Source: Typha latifolia
Lineage: Eukaryota > Streptophyta > Magnoliopsida > Poales > Typhaceae
Assembly (NCBI GenBank): GCA_019914945.1
Contig: CM034099.1
Span: 4,030,001-4,094,000 of the forward strand
Reading direction: 5' to 3'
Length of the DNA stretch: 64,000 nt
Shown: positions 53,683 through 64,000 of the stretch, piece after piece
How positions within the stretch are numbered: position 1 is the first letter of the stretch
How the letters are laid out: the number at the start of each line of letters is the position of its first letter
Program-made: the position numbers and the translations under genes
The notes under the pieces: generated by a model
What the model was told of the DNA's origin: nothing
What the model saw: only the letters and a program-made list of their open reading frames with translations
Databases searched by the model: none

Positions 53683-55719
53683 GCTGGGTCATTGTCCGAA
53701 GGCCCAAGCTCTATAAAGGAAAAACACATATCCCTGACCCTAGGGTAGCACACTGCAATCAATCTAAACCAAGTAGTAGGTAGTGGACTCATAGTATATG
53801 CAGCTGAACCTTGTTTGAAAACAAAAAACAAAAAACCATCGAAGTTGGTTATTAACAAACAAAGATATCGACATGCAACACAAAGATCATGCCCTAAAAG
53901 TGAACTAGCTAGAGAGAGAAGGGAATGTGACAAAATGATTTACATATGTGAAAAGGGAATGAGATGAAGATATCATAATCAATTGCACCAATACGTGATG
54001 GAGAAGCACAGGAGTGCATCTCTACTTGGAAGGAAGACATTGGTGAGTGGACATGGGAGCAAGCCAAGCTCTCAAGGGCCCCATGTGCTTCCCACCCTTG
54101 GGCACGGCGAAAGCTATGGATGGGTGTCTTCCAACCGTATGCCCAGAATATGATAGGAATAATATAGTACTAAGTTTCAATGCTATTTTTTATTTCTTCT
54201 TTTCATAGTAAATAACGAGAGTAAGATGTAGTTAGAGGCAACTTTTCAAGTTACTTTTGGGGTGCGTGTTGGGTTGGATTCGATCCATTGAGATAATCAC
54301 ATCGTAGGGGAGTACTCAATTGTATTTGTAGGAATCATATGATTATGATTGATCATCACGAGGAGCTCTAGATTTGCATCATCATACTTGATGACGATAT
54401 GCATGAATTGTAGAAAATTCTTGTGTTTATTTGACTCCTGCCACTAAGAGGTTTCACAGGGGGGCGGTCCTACGCCACATGATGGCTTTCCTTTTAAGCC
54501 TCAAAGTTTATCTCCATACTACTATTCCATGAAAGATTACTGCACTCAGTTATCATATGAGTTGTTGCTAAGGAGGCTCAAAACACTGTCCCCAACCTAC
54601 TCACAGTGGTATCAGAAACTCCAATTCAGAGGCACAGTAGTTTCAAAACAATCATGCATGTCCCTGAGCTTTCATCAATAAAAGGAAGCTTTTAGTAGCT
54701 AGCCAGTCCCATCCTGTACTTCTATTTCTTTAACCCTAAGCCCCTACCATCTATCTATATATCTCTAATGCACTCAAAAACAGCATATGATATCCATCTT
54801 CCCCTTTCTAATTAATGAATGCCTCATCAAACCAGTGCACATGATACCCTCATGGATCTTGTTTTATAATGAGAAAGAAGCTGTCTCATGTGGGTTACTA
54901 TGGGGTTTATCAACTTATAGAATATAAGTGGCGTGATCTTGAGAAGCATGCCAACTATGGATATTAAAATAGATATTGGGAAGGTGACAATGACTTTGAC
55001 CAGCAAACTGGCTGAAGGAAGAGGGGCAGTAGGCAAAGGACTGGTGCATCTCTGAGGACATGCAACCTCACATGGGAACAGAGTGGTGTCAGGCCATGGT
55101 TGGGTCCTTGATGGCTTTTGCTGTTTGGTGTCTAAACTGGGAGTCCTTACAAGAGAACAGCCTCCTAGGGTTTCTGGGATTTACGAGGGGTCCTTTAAAG
55201 GAAAGGAACTGGATGAAAAAGGGAAGCGTGTGCTCAGGGATGGTCAGAGTAACACTCACTAGTATAGTTGAGGTTATCCATCATCAAAGCCATGAAATTC
55301 CTTCTAACAAATCATAGTACTAGACACATTGATCGAATCAATGATCATAATAGAAAGAGTTGAAACCACATCAGCTGATTTAGAAACAAGCAAGGGAAGA
55401 GGTTAAAGATTTGAATTTGCAATGATTTAGCATTCAAAAAACACTTCTGAACATGGATCTGGAATTGAAGAAAAATCATTATATATGTACAGCATACAAC
55501 TCATACTAGTGTATATAGAGAAGTAGAAAAAGGAGTAGAAACTGCTTCTATAGATGCATAATACATTGAATGATAGAGCTACAAGGAAAATTTCATACCA
55601 TTGAAATGGTAAGATGTGGAGGCGTAAGATGAGAGTGGAGGATGTTCAAGGAATGCCCATGGCTTTCATCCTTATGAAAAGGACTCTCTGCTGCCCCCCC
55701 AAATGATTTATACCGGGCT

Positions 55720-58700
55720 TCAATCCTTCTCCTCTTTGCTTTCCTTCAGGCTCATTTCCACCATCCCAAAATCACTCTCAATTGAGGCTGCAGGGGCTGA
55801 AGCTGAGGAATCCACTGTTGAACCTGCCTGTATCTCCTTGAACATTGCCATCACCTTCAGCATCGTCGGGCGTCTATGTGGCCTCTCATCCAAACAGGCA
55901 CATGCAATCTTAAGATGCTCCAGGAGCTCCAATTCTAGAGTTGGGTCGTCCTTCAGTAGCTCTCGATCGAACACATCGCTTACTCTAAGCTTCGTGTGCT
56001 GCTTGACCCACCCCACCAAATTGTTATCGCCGAAGTCCGACGAGTCCGTGGGCTGCTTCCCTGTGAGCAGCTCGAGCAAGACCACACCGTAGCTATATAC
56101 ATCCCCTTTGGTGGTGCATCTGAAGCTCTGGTAGTACTCCGGTGGGACGTAGCCCGGTGTGCCTGCAAGAGTGGACACGCTCAGATGAGTGTCCATTGCA
56201 CTCATGAGCCTTGCCATTCCGAAGTCTGAGACCCTCGCCTCCAAATGGTCATCAAGAAGGACATTGCTGGACTTCATGTCTCTGTGGATTATGTGAGGCA
56301 AGCAGTTGTGGTGTAGGAATGCTAAACCTCTGGCTGCCCCCACTGCAATCTTTCTCCTTGCAGCCCAATTTAGCTTGATCCCGAGTTTCTTTCGGTTGTG
56401 CAAGACGTCCTCCAAGCTGCCATACTTCATGTACTCGTAGACTAAGATTCGCTCCTCTCCAACCTTGCAGTAGCCCAGTAGAGGGACTAGGTTGCGGTGC
56501 TTGATCTTTCCAATTGTTTCCATCTCGGCTGTGAACTCCCGATCTCCTTGGCCACTGACATGAATCAGTTTCTTAACAGCGACAACGCTACCATCCTTGA
56601 GCTGTGCCTTGTAGACATCACCAAATCCACCCGAACCGATCTGGCTGTCGTTGTGAAAGCCATTGGTGGCCTCCAGCAAGTCGGCGAGAGTGAGCTTTTG
56701 AAGAGGCTTGTCGAATGCGGCTAGGTTTAAGCTTAAGGCATTTGTGCCAGTCAACCTCCAATTGGAGTAGTCGATCCCCGAATAAGATCTGCTGTCGATA
56801 TAGATATCCCAGGAGTTACTGCAATTATCCTTCTTCTTCTGCCTTTTCCTACTCTCCACAGCAATGATGATGAGACCAAAAATGCAGAAGAGGGAGAAGA
56901 GCAATCCCAAAGCCACGCTCCCTGCGAGCGAAGCCTGGCGACGGTGAGACTTCTGATGATGGCCGTCTTCGTTAGCACCCGAGCGTCCTCCACAGGATGG
57001 GAGTGGAAAGCCACAAAGACCTGAATTGTTCTCATACCGGGACGGAGGAAATGTCGCCAGCGAACCCAACTCAGGAATCGACCCATTCAGTTTATTGTTT
57101 GAGAGGTCAATATCCGACAAGGAGAGGGCAGAGAAAGACGGCGGAATAGGACCCTCGAGAGCATTATGGGAAAGATCAAGGACTGCAACATGATGCAGAT
57201 TTCCCATCTCTAGAGGAATGAGACCAGAGAGCATATTGTGGCCAAGATTCAAGATCATGAGATAGAACATGTTGCCAATCTCTGTTGGGATTGTCCCTTC
57301 CAACTGATTGAAAGAAAGATCAAAGAAGATCATAGATCCATTGTTGTTGAAAGTGTACTGGGTGCTCCCCATGTAAACCCTAGTGAAGTTGCACAGCCGT
57401 TTGCTCGGCAACCTGTTCAGATCCTCCGGCCGAATCCCTCCGAATTCCAGCAAACTCCCGGTTCCACGGCAATCGGCGCTCCCGTCGTTCCTCAGATAGA
57501 CGTACCTCTTCCCGGTGACCAACCCCACAGCAATGTTCCCCGACTGCTTGGCCAGGGTCGGCGGGATTGACCCATTCAACTGGTTATTATTCAAGTCCAG
57601 CCAAACCAAGCTCTTGCAGTCCCCAAGCTCCGGTGGGATGGGGCCGGAGAACGAATTGTTCCCAAGCTTAAGGATAGCGAGGTTCCCAAGGCGGCCGATC
57701 CACGACGGAATCCGCCCGCTCAAATGGTTGCTAGCCAAGGAGATCCAGTTCAAATTGGTACAATTGCTAAGCCCTTGGGGAATGCCACCAGTGAGGCCAT
57801 TGTAATCAAGAATGAGGTTTTCTAGGGTTTGGATGTTAGATAGCTCATTTGGTATCTCGCCTTCAAGCGAATTCTGCCACATGATCAAGTCTCGAAGGGA
57901 GGACAGGGATCCGAGGGAGGCGGGAATGGCTCCGGTGAGGTAGTTGAGGCTGAGATCAAGGGAGACTAAGCTAGAGCAGTTGCTAAGAGATTCCGGAATA
58001 GGACCGGTGAACAAGTTATTCTGGAGATAAAGCTCCTTCAAACTAATTAATCCAGGGTTTTGGCACAGGCCTGAAGGGATCGACCCCGATAAGCTATTCG
58101 AGCTGAGATCGAGCAGCTCCAAACTCGCCAGCTTAGAGATGGAGTTGGGGAGGCTGCCATTGAAGGCATTGAAGGCGAGTTCGAGAATCTTAAGGTTAGG
58201 CATGTAGGCTAAGGTTTGGATGGGGAACTCGCCGGAGAAGTTGTTGTTGGAGAGGCTTAGGGCCTGTAGAGAAGAGCAAGAGGAGAGGTCGGAGGGGGGA
58301 GTGCCGGTGAAGTGGTTGGCGGAGAGGTTCAAGAAGGCGAGGCTCCGGCAGCTTCCGAACACACCTGCGGGGATCTCTCCGGCGAGGCCGTTCGAGGAAA
58401 GATCCAGGTGCTGGAGGGAGGAGCAGCTGGATATCGCCGGAATGCTACCGGAGAGAAGGTTACCGGCGAGAAATAGCTGCCGGATCCCGCTGGAGAGGAG
58501 CCAACGGAGGTCTTTCTCGCCGGATATCTTGTTGAAAGAGAGGTCGAGCGTGTCGAGGCCACTGAATCCGACGGAGAAGGAGCTCGATCTGTCCTTTCCG
58601 TCGGGGTAAACCCCGAGGGAGTTTCCGGAGAGGTTGAGCGACTTCAAGCCGGAGCAAGCTCCGGCGAGGGCGGCGACATGAGAGACAGAGCCACGGAGGT

Positions 58701-59088
58701 CGTTGCCGGAGATGTCGATCTCAGCGAGCTGGGCACCGCACCTGGCGCCGCCGGCAGAGTCTACAGTCCCACTGAGGTTCCCGGCGCGGAGGGAGAGCTT
58801 CTCGAGGCTCGCGAGAGCAAGGAGCGAGGAGGTGATGGATCGGAAGTCCGCGCTGAGAGCGACGCCTTGGAAAACGAGGGAGGCGACGCGGCCGCCGGTG
58901 TTGCAGCCGACGCCGAAGAAGGAGCAAGGGGATTGGCCAGGGTTCCAGCTCGGAAGAACGCTAGGGTTCGGAAGCGAGTTCTTGAACGACATCAGCAGCT
59001 CCAAGTCCCCGGCGGCGGTTGATCCGATCCCTAAGGAGAGTAATAGAAGAAATAAGAGGAAATCCATCGACCAAGTAGCGGAGTTCAC
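55720..59088 (-). CDS. BRI1: Brassinosteroid receptor kinase BRI1
   Basis: Plasma-membrane LRR receptor kinase that binds brassinosteroid and signals with SERK co-receptors. It is a single intronless frame of 1122 residues, as BRI1 usually is; rice BRI1 is 1121. A hydrophobic signal peptide spans about 8-26. The N-terminal Cys pair is CSFFGVGC (55-62), followed by tandem LRRs to about 510. The island domain at about 511-580 ([27 protein letters not shown]) is diagnostic of hormone binding. A few more LRRs, the second Cys pair (about 692-699) and a TM helix (721-744) follow. The kinase has the glycine loop GSGGFG (818-823), Lys839, HRDMKSSN (935-942), DFG (955-957) and activation segment [12 protein letters not shown] (969-980), and is an RD kinase. 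Met8 (59067) is an equally good start, directly before the signal peptide. No damage seen. Confidence 0.97.
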   Translation of the reverse strand: MNSATWSMDFLLFLLLLSLGIGSTAAGDLELLMSFKNSLPNPSVLPSWNPGQSPCSFFGVGCNTGGRVASLVFQGVALSADFRSITSSLLALASLEKLSLRAGNLSGTVDSAGGARCGAQLAEIDISGNDLRGSVSHVAALAGACSGLKSLNLSGNSLGVYPDGKDRSSSFSVGFSGLDTLDLSFNKISGEKDLRWLLSSGIRQLFLAGNLLSGSIPAISSCSSLQHLDLSSNGLAGEIPAGVFGSCRSLAFLNLSANHFTGTPPSDLSSCSSLQALSLSNNNFSGEFPIQTLAYMPNLKILELAFNAFNGSLPNSISKLASLELLDLSSNSLSGSIPSGLCQNPGLISLKELYLQNNLFTGPIPESLSNCSSLVSLDLSLNYLTGAIPASLGSLSSLRDLIMWQNSLEGEIPNELSNIQTLENLILDYNGLTGGIPQGLSNCTNLNWISLASNHLSGRIPSWIGRLGNLAILKLGNNSFSGPIPPELGDCKSLVWLDLNNNQLNGSIPPTLAKQSGNIAVGLVTGKRYVYLRNDGSADCRGTGSLLEFGGIRPEDLNRLPSKRLCNFTRVYMGSTQYTFNNNGSMIFFDLSFNQLEGTIPTEIGNMFYLMILNLGHNMLSGLIPLEMGNLHHVAVLDLSHNALEGPIPPSFSALSLSDIDLSNNKLNGSIPELGSLATFPPSRYENNSGLCGFPLPSCGGRSGANEDGHHQKSHRRQASLAGSVALGLLFSLFCIFGLIIIAVESRKRQKKKDNCSNSWDIYIDSRSYSGIDYSNWRLTGTNALSLNLAAFDKPLQKLTLADLLEATNGFHNDSQIGSGGFGDVYKAQLKDGSVVAVKKLIHVSGQGDREFTAEMETIGKIKHRNLVPLLGYCKVGEERILVYEYMKYGSLEDVLHNRKKLGIKLNWAARRKIAVGAARGLAFLHHNCLPHIIHRDMKSSNVLLDDHLEARVSDFGMARLMSAMDTHLSVSTLAGTPGYVPPEYYQSFRCTTKGDVYSYGVVLLELLTGKQPTDSSDFGDNNLVGWVKQHTKLRVSDVFDRELLKDDPTLELELLEHLKIACACLDERPHRRPTMLKVMAMFKEIQAGSTVDSSASAPAASIESDFGMVEMSLKESKEEKD

Positions 59089-59155
59089 TTCGATCTCTTC
59101 TCGAAATTTTTAGGGTTCGCATTCCACCATTAGAGAGCTACTCGAATGAGTTGCA

Positions 59156-59209
59156 GAGGAGAGAGAGAGAGAGCGAGCGAGCGAGCGAGCGAGAGAGAAG
59201 AGAGAGAGG
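59156..59209. repeat. GA/GCGA tract in the BRI1 leader
   Basis: GAGAGAGAG, then five GCGA units, then more GAGA, about 70-120 bases upstream of the BRI1 ATG. It reads as CT-rich on the coding strand. Confidence 0.9.
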
Positions 59210-60848
59210 GAGTAAGTAGTTTGTTTATCCGGAAGCGGAGGAGGAGAAGGCGGAGAGGAAACAGCTGTGGAAGTGGTGGGGTCACATGGCATGTGACCCA
59301 GCTAATATTTTGCTCCAATTTTTAAATAATATTTGGTGAGCTATTTGCATATAATATCCTTCTACGTGATACGAAAATTTTCTGTTCGACATTAACGTTT
59401 TTACACCTTAACTTTTAGGAAAATTCTTTGTTCAAGCTTAGTTTTTCCTCCTCCTAACTAAAATTGCAAACAGTGAAAATATATTTCCGGAGTCCCGCAA
59501 TTTTCTTGAACTTAGGGTGTTATATGCAAATTGCTCGTTTTCCTGATCAGACGGATGGATTTGTCCTGATCAGTGGCCCTACTGGATCCAACAGTCAGGA
59601 AATTTGAACTAAGAGTGGTCTGCCCGAGGTGGGATGGATCACGTGTCTGCGGATATCCCCAAAATGCCCTTACTAAAGGGGTCAGTTGCAGAGAGTCCAA
59701 AGGGTTCGCAGAGGGGTAATTTGGCCATCATAGTACGGTACAGAAACGGCGTCACGGTCCGAGCGTGCGGAATCTTAGGGTGAGTTCTGTGTCTTAAAAT
59801 TTTGATCAGATCCGACCCGAAGCGTGCGGTCGAGGTCGGCCACGTGGTGCTTCTTTTTTAGTTTCTCTCACGTAAATACCCTCGGTTGGATAATTACAGC
59901 TAAACGAGGGTCATTCCGGTCATTTTCGATGGCCGGTGAATCTATCGAATGACTTGTCAACGTCACGCCCCAGTCCTCTGGTACTCGCGAAGAGCAGCAC
60001 CCATCTTGGCCGTCCAACGTCACGCCCCACTCTCTTTTAACGATAGTGAGGTGGGGATGTCTTGCGCTACTCGTAGTAACAGAAACGGAGGGAGGGAGAG
60101 AGAGAGAAAGAGATCGGAAAGGAGATGGGCATTGAAGGAGGGATGGATGGATGGAAGACGTTGAGCGTGTTTTTTGGTTTGGTTGCTTCGTAGAATGGTG
60201 TGGGGGAGCCTTCGTCTTTTTGGGCTTATCATGTACCAATCCCTAGGAAAGAGTTCAAAAGTGCAACGTAATAAAGATTTTTTATAGACTTTTTATAACC
60301 TTTACTCATTACTACTTATAATTTGCCTTTTGCAGTCTATATTTTCCTGCAGGCCACTACTGGAGGAGAGGGAAAGTGCTCCCATGGTTTAATATGCTCA
60401 TACTGGATAGATTTAACTTTTATTAAGCATCAGTTTAATTAGGAAATTATTAGGTTCCCACTTCTCTGAAAATAGAAATGATTGTGTTGCTAAACTGAGT
60501 CTAAGCCCGGGCCAAGTTTAATTTGAGGTTGAGCGGTAAACGAGCTTAATTTGAATGCATTTCTATGCCAAGCTTAATATAATATATTAATAATTTTGAG
60601 CCGAATCAAATCGAGTTTGTGTCCATATTAATTTTGAACTAAAGTTTTATTCGAGCAAAGTCGGAGCTTCTCATTTATTTTGATAACCTTCGTCGTACTA
60701 GCTAGCAAACATTACATTTGACTGAGCACAAAGAAAGACTTTGGGCTAAAAACATATATCTGCCGTAAGTAGCAAGATATCTAACAACCAATATAGACTT
60801 CGTTTATCAACATGATCAAAGTAAATATACAAACTGTCATAAGAGAAG

Positions 60849-60853
<5 letters not shown>
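59210..60853. other. Intergenic region upstream of BRI1
   Basis: The presumed BRI1 promoter lies in the left part. A short GA run sits near 60090-60112. Open frames at 59868-60239 on either strand are Ser/Arg-rich and unconvincing. No gene recognised. Confidence 0.6.

Positions 60854-60899
<46 letters not shown>
60854..60899. repeat. (GA)23 microsatellite
   Basis: Uninterrupted GA run of about 46 bases, downstream of the gene at 61071-62918. Confidence 0.95.
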
Positions 60900-60902
<3 letters not shown>

Positions 60903-61070
60903 CTGAAAGGATTCGCATAGAGAACCAAATGCCCACTTGAGACTACACATATATCCATTATGGATAGCATCTCACTTAAAGTTGCATACCATGGAGCAGA
61001 TTTGCTGAGGCAGTGCTGAAGCAAGTTTGTCTGCACTAGTGCTACCAGTAAGGCTCATTAACTGGCCATG

Positions 61071-61403
61071 TCAATGCGTGTCCATAGACGAATCATTGGA
61101 ATTGGAATCTCGATCGTGACTGGGACAACTCGAATATTGATTCCTCCCACTGTTTCCGCTTCCCTGTTGTAGATGATAAGGTTGAAGGCTCCTACTGCAA
61201 ACAGGACCGGATAGAGCATTTGCGAAAATCGTGTTTCTTGCCTGATCAGAGTGACCGTTGATGCTTCCTGAATGCTGGTGGGGTAATTGGAATTGTGAGG
61301 ATGCCTCTCCTCTGTAATCAATCTCATTCTGCCTTAAGAAAATAGTACTATGAGTCAGTAAGATCATCATTATAAGTATCTCAAATAAAACACGAACACA
61401 CTC

Positions 61404-61444
<41 letters not shown>

Positions 61445-62918
61445 CAATATGACCAACTATATCAGTTATGCTCACCCTTGACCCTTGTTCAAGCTCTCTC
61501 AAGATCCATTCATAGAGCATCTCCTGCATAATTAAGATATAATCAGCTTGATACATGCAATGATACAAGACTACACAATTTATGCAATGTCACACAAGAA
61601 GAGAAGAAAGCAACAGTACAATGCTAACAGAAGATGTAAGCTAGGCAAGGATTTTGTACCCTCTATAGAGTATCTCTCACAGGCCTTTTAATGCCACTAG
61701 TATCTCTGGAAGGTAACATTCAGAGATTGAAACAGAAAGCAATGATAAGCTGACCAAGCAGTGAGACATGAAACAAGAATAACAGGATCAATGCCTGCCT
61801 TTGGTTATCTAATGTTTACATGCCACACTCATAGTCAAACAAGAAAATCACCATGACACGCCTGAAAACCATATTTAGTGGGATTAAGTGCTCAATCCTA
61901 TCAATTAAACAGTCAAATATTGCACATCCAAATGAAGATCTTCATCTAATCATGATCTAGGGCATCCAAAGTAAACGTGAAAGCCGAAGAAGTACACATA
62001 ACAAGGTTCTTTTGGCATTAAATGATTTACACCACAGTGCTAATATGCTAGAATATATCACAGAACATTTACAAAAACAGGAGCAATTAATAATGAGCTA
62101 AATTTGACCCTTCGGACAAGCAACTATGCTCACATAAATGAATAGGCGGATCATAATCGCCTTATTTTGCTTCGGGACCGAAAATCACATGCTTATTAAA
62201 ATAAGAATTGCACACTCGAACACGAGGTCAGAAAGGGGGGGCAAAAAACTTAAATTGCTAAGGTAGACAATTTTTACGATTTTTCATGCTAAATTTTGCA
62301 TCCCTGTTTAAATCGATTAGCTTTTATCAAAATTCACAAAATCCTTGGACCTAGGATTCTACATCGCAATGATTGTAAACCTTTTAGTACCCAGAAAAAA
62401 ATTCCATGAAGCAACTGTGCAGATACTTCCTTTGAATCTTTCTAACCTAGACATTTAGTACCAATCCCAAGATAAGGGGGCACTGCGAATTTCAGGGAAC
62501 AAACCCGAAGCTTCCCAAACCCCAAGTGTTGCGTGATGCCGGGGAATGGGAAGAGTACCCACTCAATCTAAACTTATGTTAATTAAGTAAAACGCATTAA
62601 GAAAATATGGATAAAGATGCATGCCAATTGTACAAAAAAGGAAGAAGAAGCAATCCTTAGCAGAGAAAGCTCGCAGATACGCCACAAGCAAAAGCCCTAA
62701 CCGATCAATCGATAGAAATCGTAGCGCTTAGACATGAATAGTAGAGAGAGAAGGCGAACCAAAGAGTGGAGTTCTCCAGCTTCGAAGGAGAACTTCTGGT
62801 GGTTCATGGCCTGCGTGTAGAGCTGCGAAAGCGAGTTCGCCGCGTCGCAGAAGGTCGAGTACAGCGTCCGATCCACCTCGTCGAGACGAGTCGCCTCCGA
62901 CTTCCTCTTCCTTCCCAT
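61071..62918 (-). CDS. Small conserved plant protein of unknown function, intron 2 possibly retained
   Basis: Exon 1 (62760-62918) encodes MGRKRKSEATRLDEVDRTLY through FEAGELHSL. Exon 2 (61443-61523) encodes EMLYEWILRELEQGSR and VSITDIVGHIE. Exon 3 (61071-61328) encodes NEIDYRGEASSQ and ends SNSNDSSMDTH. This matches a plant family I remember only as uncharacterised (sometimes labelled holocarboxylase synthetase-like, probably wrongly); a nuclear role is suggested by the basic N terminus. Splicing exons 1-2-3 gives 165 residues. However, no GT donor exists after HIE: a (CT)18 tract starts there. The 114-base block to exon 3 is a multiple of three and has no stop, so retention would add 38 residues, starting (LS)6, for 203 in total. 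Alternative in-phase donors exist upstream (AGG|GTGAGC, ATA|GTTGGT), losing 11 or 5 residues. Actual splicing is unknown. Confidence 0.72.
61407..61442. repeat. (GA)18 microsatellite at an exon boundary
   Basis: Thirty-six bases of GA, reading CT on the gene's strand, begin directly after the last expected codon of exon 2 (GAG at 61443-61445). See the gene at 61071-62918. Confidence 0.95.
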
Positions 62919-63346
62919 GGATTCGGCGACGAATTCGATCAAGAACAAGAGAAGCAATCGATCAAAGGATCGATCGAGACAAACCAAAGAGGGATTAAAG
63001 TCCGCTCCTTTTCTCTCTATATATACTACTCTCGCGTCCCTCGCCCACTTTCGTAGTTCGACCGGGAACAATACAAAAGAAGGTAGTGGATCCTCTGCAG
63101 CACCGACTTTAGATATTTAATGCAGCACTAACACTTATAAACCAATCAAAGACCGACAAGTATTAGCACGCTGTAATGCATCATTAGCATGCTTGGGCCC
63201 TTTCGGGCCCAAACATTTTGGATTTTATCGGGCCGGATCTTGTAAGCTCGATCCGTTTTGGGCCCTAGGGCTTTCTTTTCTACGACCTCATCTCCCCCTT
63301 CGTTTCGTCTCCTTCCTCTCCCGCGTCGAAGGCTCGAAGCTCATCC
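62919..63346. promoter_or_regulatory. Putative bidirectional promoter with palindromic site II motifs
   Basis: Only 428 bases separate two divergent start codons (62918 on minus, 63347 on plus). At 63193-63212 an exact inverted repeat TTGGGCCC-TTTC-GGGCCCAA carries TGGGCC/GGCCCA, the plant site II (TCP-binding) motif typical of broadly expressed genes. A further GGGCCC is at 63260-63265. A TATATATA-like stretch near 63018 could serve the minus gene. Motif meaning is known in general; use here is inference. Confidence 0.6.
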
Positions 63347-64000
63347 ATGGAGGAGAAGACGATCACTTCGAATCCCAAGGTATCCAAGTCTTCTTCCATC
63401 TTTTCTTCTTCTTCTTCCCCTCCACTCTCTCTGACTATTCCTATTTCTCCTGGCAGCCGTCCTACTCCCTCTTCTCTCTTTCTAATTCCAACAACTTGAG
63501 GTTTGGATTCGGGATGTTCGGCTCAGAGGAGAAACCTCTTCCACCTCCTCCTCCCTGCGTCGAAGTCTTCCTTTCGGAGGTAAGCGCCACTTCTCAATTT
63601 TCCTTCACGACTTACTTAAAAAATTGTTACCCTTTTCGAGTGAATCCTGTTTCTGTGCTCATAGGGATCGCAAAAGGAGACACTAAATGCAGATCCTGTT
63701 GTTATTAATGATTCGTTAACACTTTACAAGGTATTCAACTCGATTTCATCTGTGCGGGGTTTCTTGAATTGGTGTTGATTGGGTTCTTCTTCTTTTTTAA
63801 GGGGAGAGTAAGTACTGCTGAGGTTTTTGGGCTCAAAAACTCGGATTTAGTACCCGGAAAGTATGAAGGTGAGCGAAAAATGTCGTTTTGATGCTTCATT
63901 TCTTGAATATTCCCGTAAGTGGTTTATAGCATATGGTTGCTTTTCTCTTTACTAGGAGGACTGAAGCTGTGGGAAGGCTCTATTGATTTGATTAAGATCC
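63347..64000 (+). CDS. Histidine protein methyltransferase 1 homologue (METTL18-like), 5' part
   Basis: SAM-dependent methyltransferase of the METTL18 type, which in other eukaryotes modifies a histidine of ribosomal protein L3. Exons 63347-63379, 63457-63579, 63665-63730, 63802-63868 and 63956 onward join in phase. They read MEEKTITSNPK, then FGFGMFGSEEKPLPPPPPCV, VVINDSLTLYK, GRVSTAEVFGLKNSDLVPGK and YEGGLKLWEGSIDLIK. The last two are the conserved entry to the methyltransferase fold; the SAM-binding motif itself lies beyond the window. The gene is cut by the right edge. The family is recognised from the Pro-rich start and the DLVPGKYEGGLKLWEGS block. Substrate is inferred from the family only. 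Confidence 0.78.

Larger units (their letters stand above)
50771..55719. other. Long intergenic region between VDR and BRI1
   Basis: About 4.9 kb with no intact gene. It holds a possible gene fragment (51752-52118), a (TA)n run (53371-53411) and an 81-base-offset repeat near 53566-53682. Open frames at 52866-53117, 53547-53933, 54827-55036 and 55060-55317 are unsupported. Confidence 0.55.

Noticed and set aside
54001..54170. Possible microRNA hairpin (GGAAGGAAGACATTGG against TGGGTGTCTTCC)
   Set aside because: Pairing is short and broken, and no known mature plant microRNA sequence is present.
54240..54300. tRNA-like GGATTCGATCC string
   Set aside because: Only the T-loop-like string is present; no acceptor stem, anticodon arm or D arm could be drawn.
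55703..59113. Many plus-strand and other-frame open frames across BRI1 (for example 55703-56092, 58220-58609, 58703-59113)
   Set aside because: They are shadows of the BRI1 coding frame in GC-rich DNA, with no recognisable domains.
61058..61327. 89-codon minus-strand open frame ending RIDMAS
   Set aside because: It overlaps exon 3 of the unknown-function gene in another frame; the exon 3 frame continues the conserved sequence.

Overview
This is nuclear DNA from a flowering plant. Genes are split by GT-AG introns, intergenic DNA is AT-rich and full of (GA)n microsatellites, and every recognisable protein is a land-plant family. An intronless BRI1-type receptor of 1122 residues (close to the rice length), the single-copy spacing of genes and a CGATCCCGAT-type dispersed repeat suggest a monocot, perhaps a non-grass such as a palm. 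The species is inference only.

Layout, left to right. 0.36-3.5 kb (-): isochorismate synthase, 3' end beyond the left edge. 5.0-7.8 kb (-): a decayed, intron-containing VDAC porin. 11.0-13.6 kb (-): a short PIN5/PIN8-type auxin carrier. 16.2-18.7 kb (-): a HIR-type SPFH protein with a long 5'UTR intron. 21.3-25.4 kb (+): splicing factor YJU2/CCDC94. 26.1-33.4 kb (-) and 38.5-47.8 kb (+): two different half-size ABCA transporters, head to head (ABCA7-like and ABCA2-like). 48.5-50.8 kb (+): violaxanthin de-epoxidase-related protein. 55.7-59.1 kb (-): BRI1. 61.1-62.9 kb (-): a small conserved plant protein of unknown function. 63.3 kb to the right edge (+): 5' part of a METTL18-like protein-histidine methyltransferase.

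The genes are ordinary housekeeping, hormone and defence genes and do not form a pathway. Isochorismate synthase (salicylate and phylloquinone), HIR, PIN and BRI1 all touch hormone or immune signalling, but I see no shared regulation. I rebuilt each gene exon by exon, checking splice sites and reading-frame phase. The two ABCA genes, PIN, HIR, YJU2, the VDE-related gene and BRI1 are all intact.

I found no CRISPR array, convincing tRNA or rRNA gene, intact transposon or previously undescribed multi-gene system. The most interesting local signals are: a (CT)18 tract sitting exactly where a splice donor is expected, so that an in-frame intron may be retained (61.4 kb); a 59-codon phase 0-0 exon-like block inside an ABCA intron (29.4 kb); an isochorismate synthase with no visible transit peptide next to long (GA)n tracts; two GC-AG introns; a foldback element; and several short tandem duplications.
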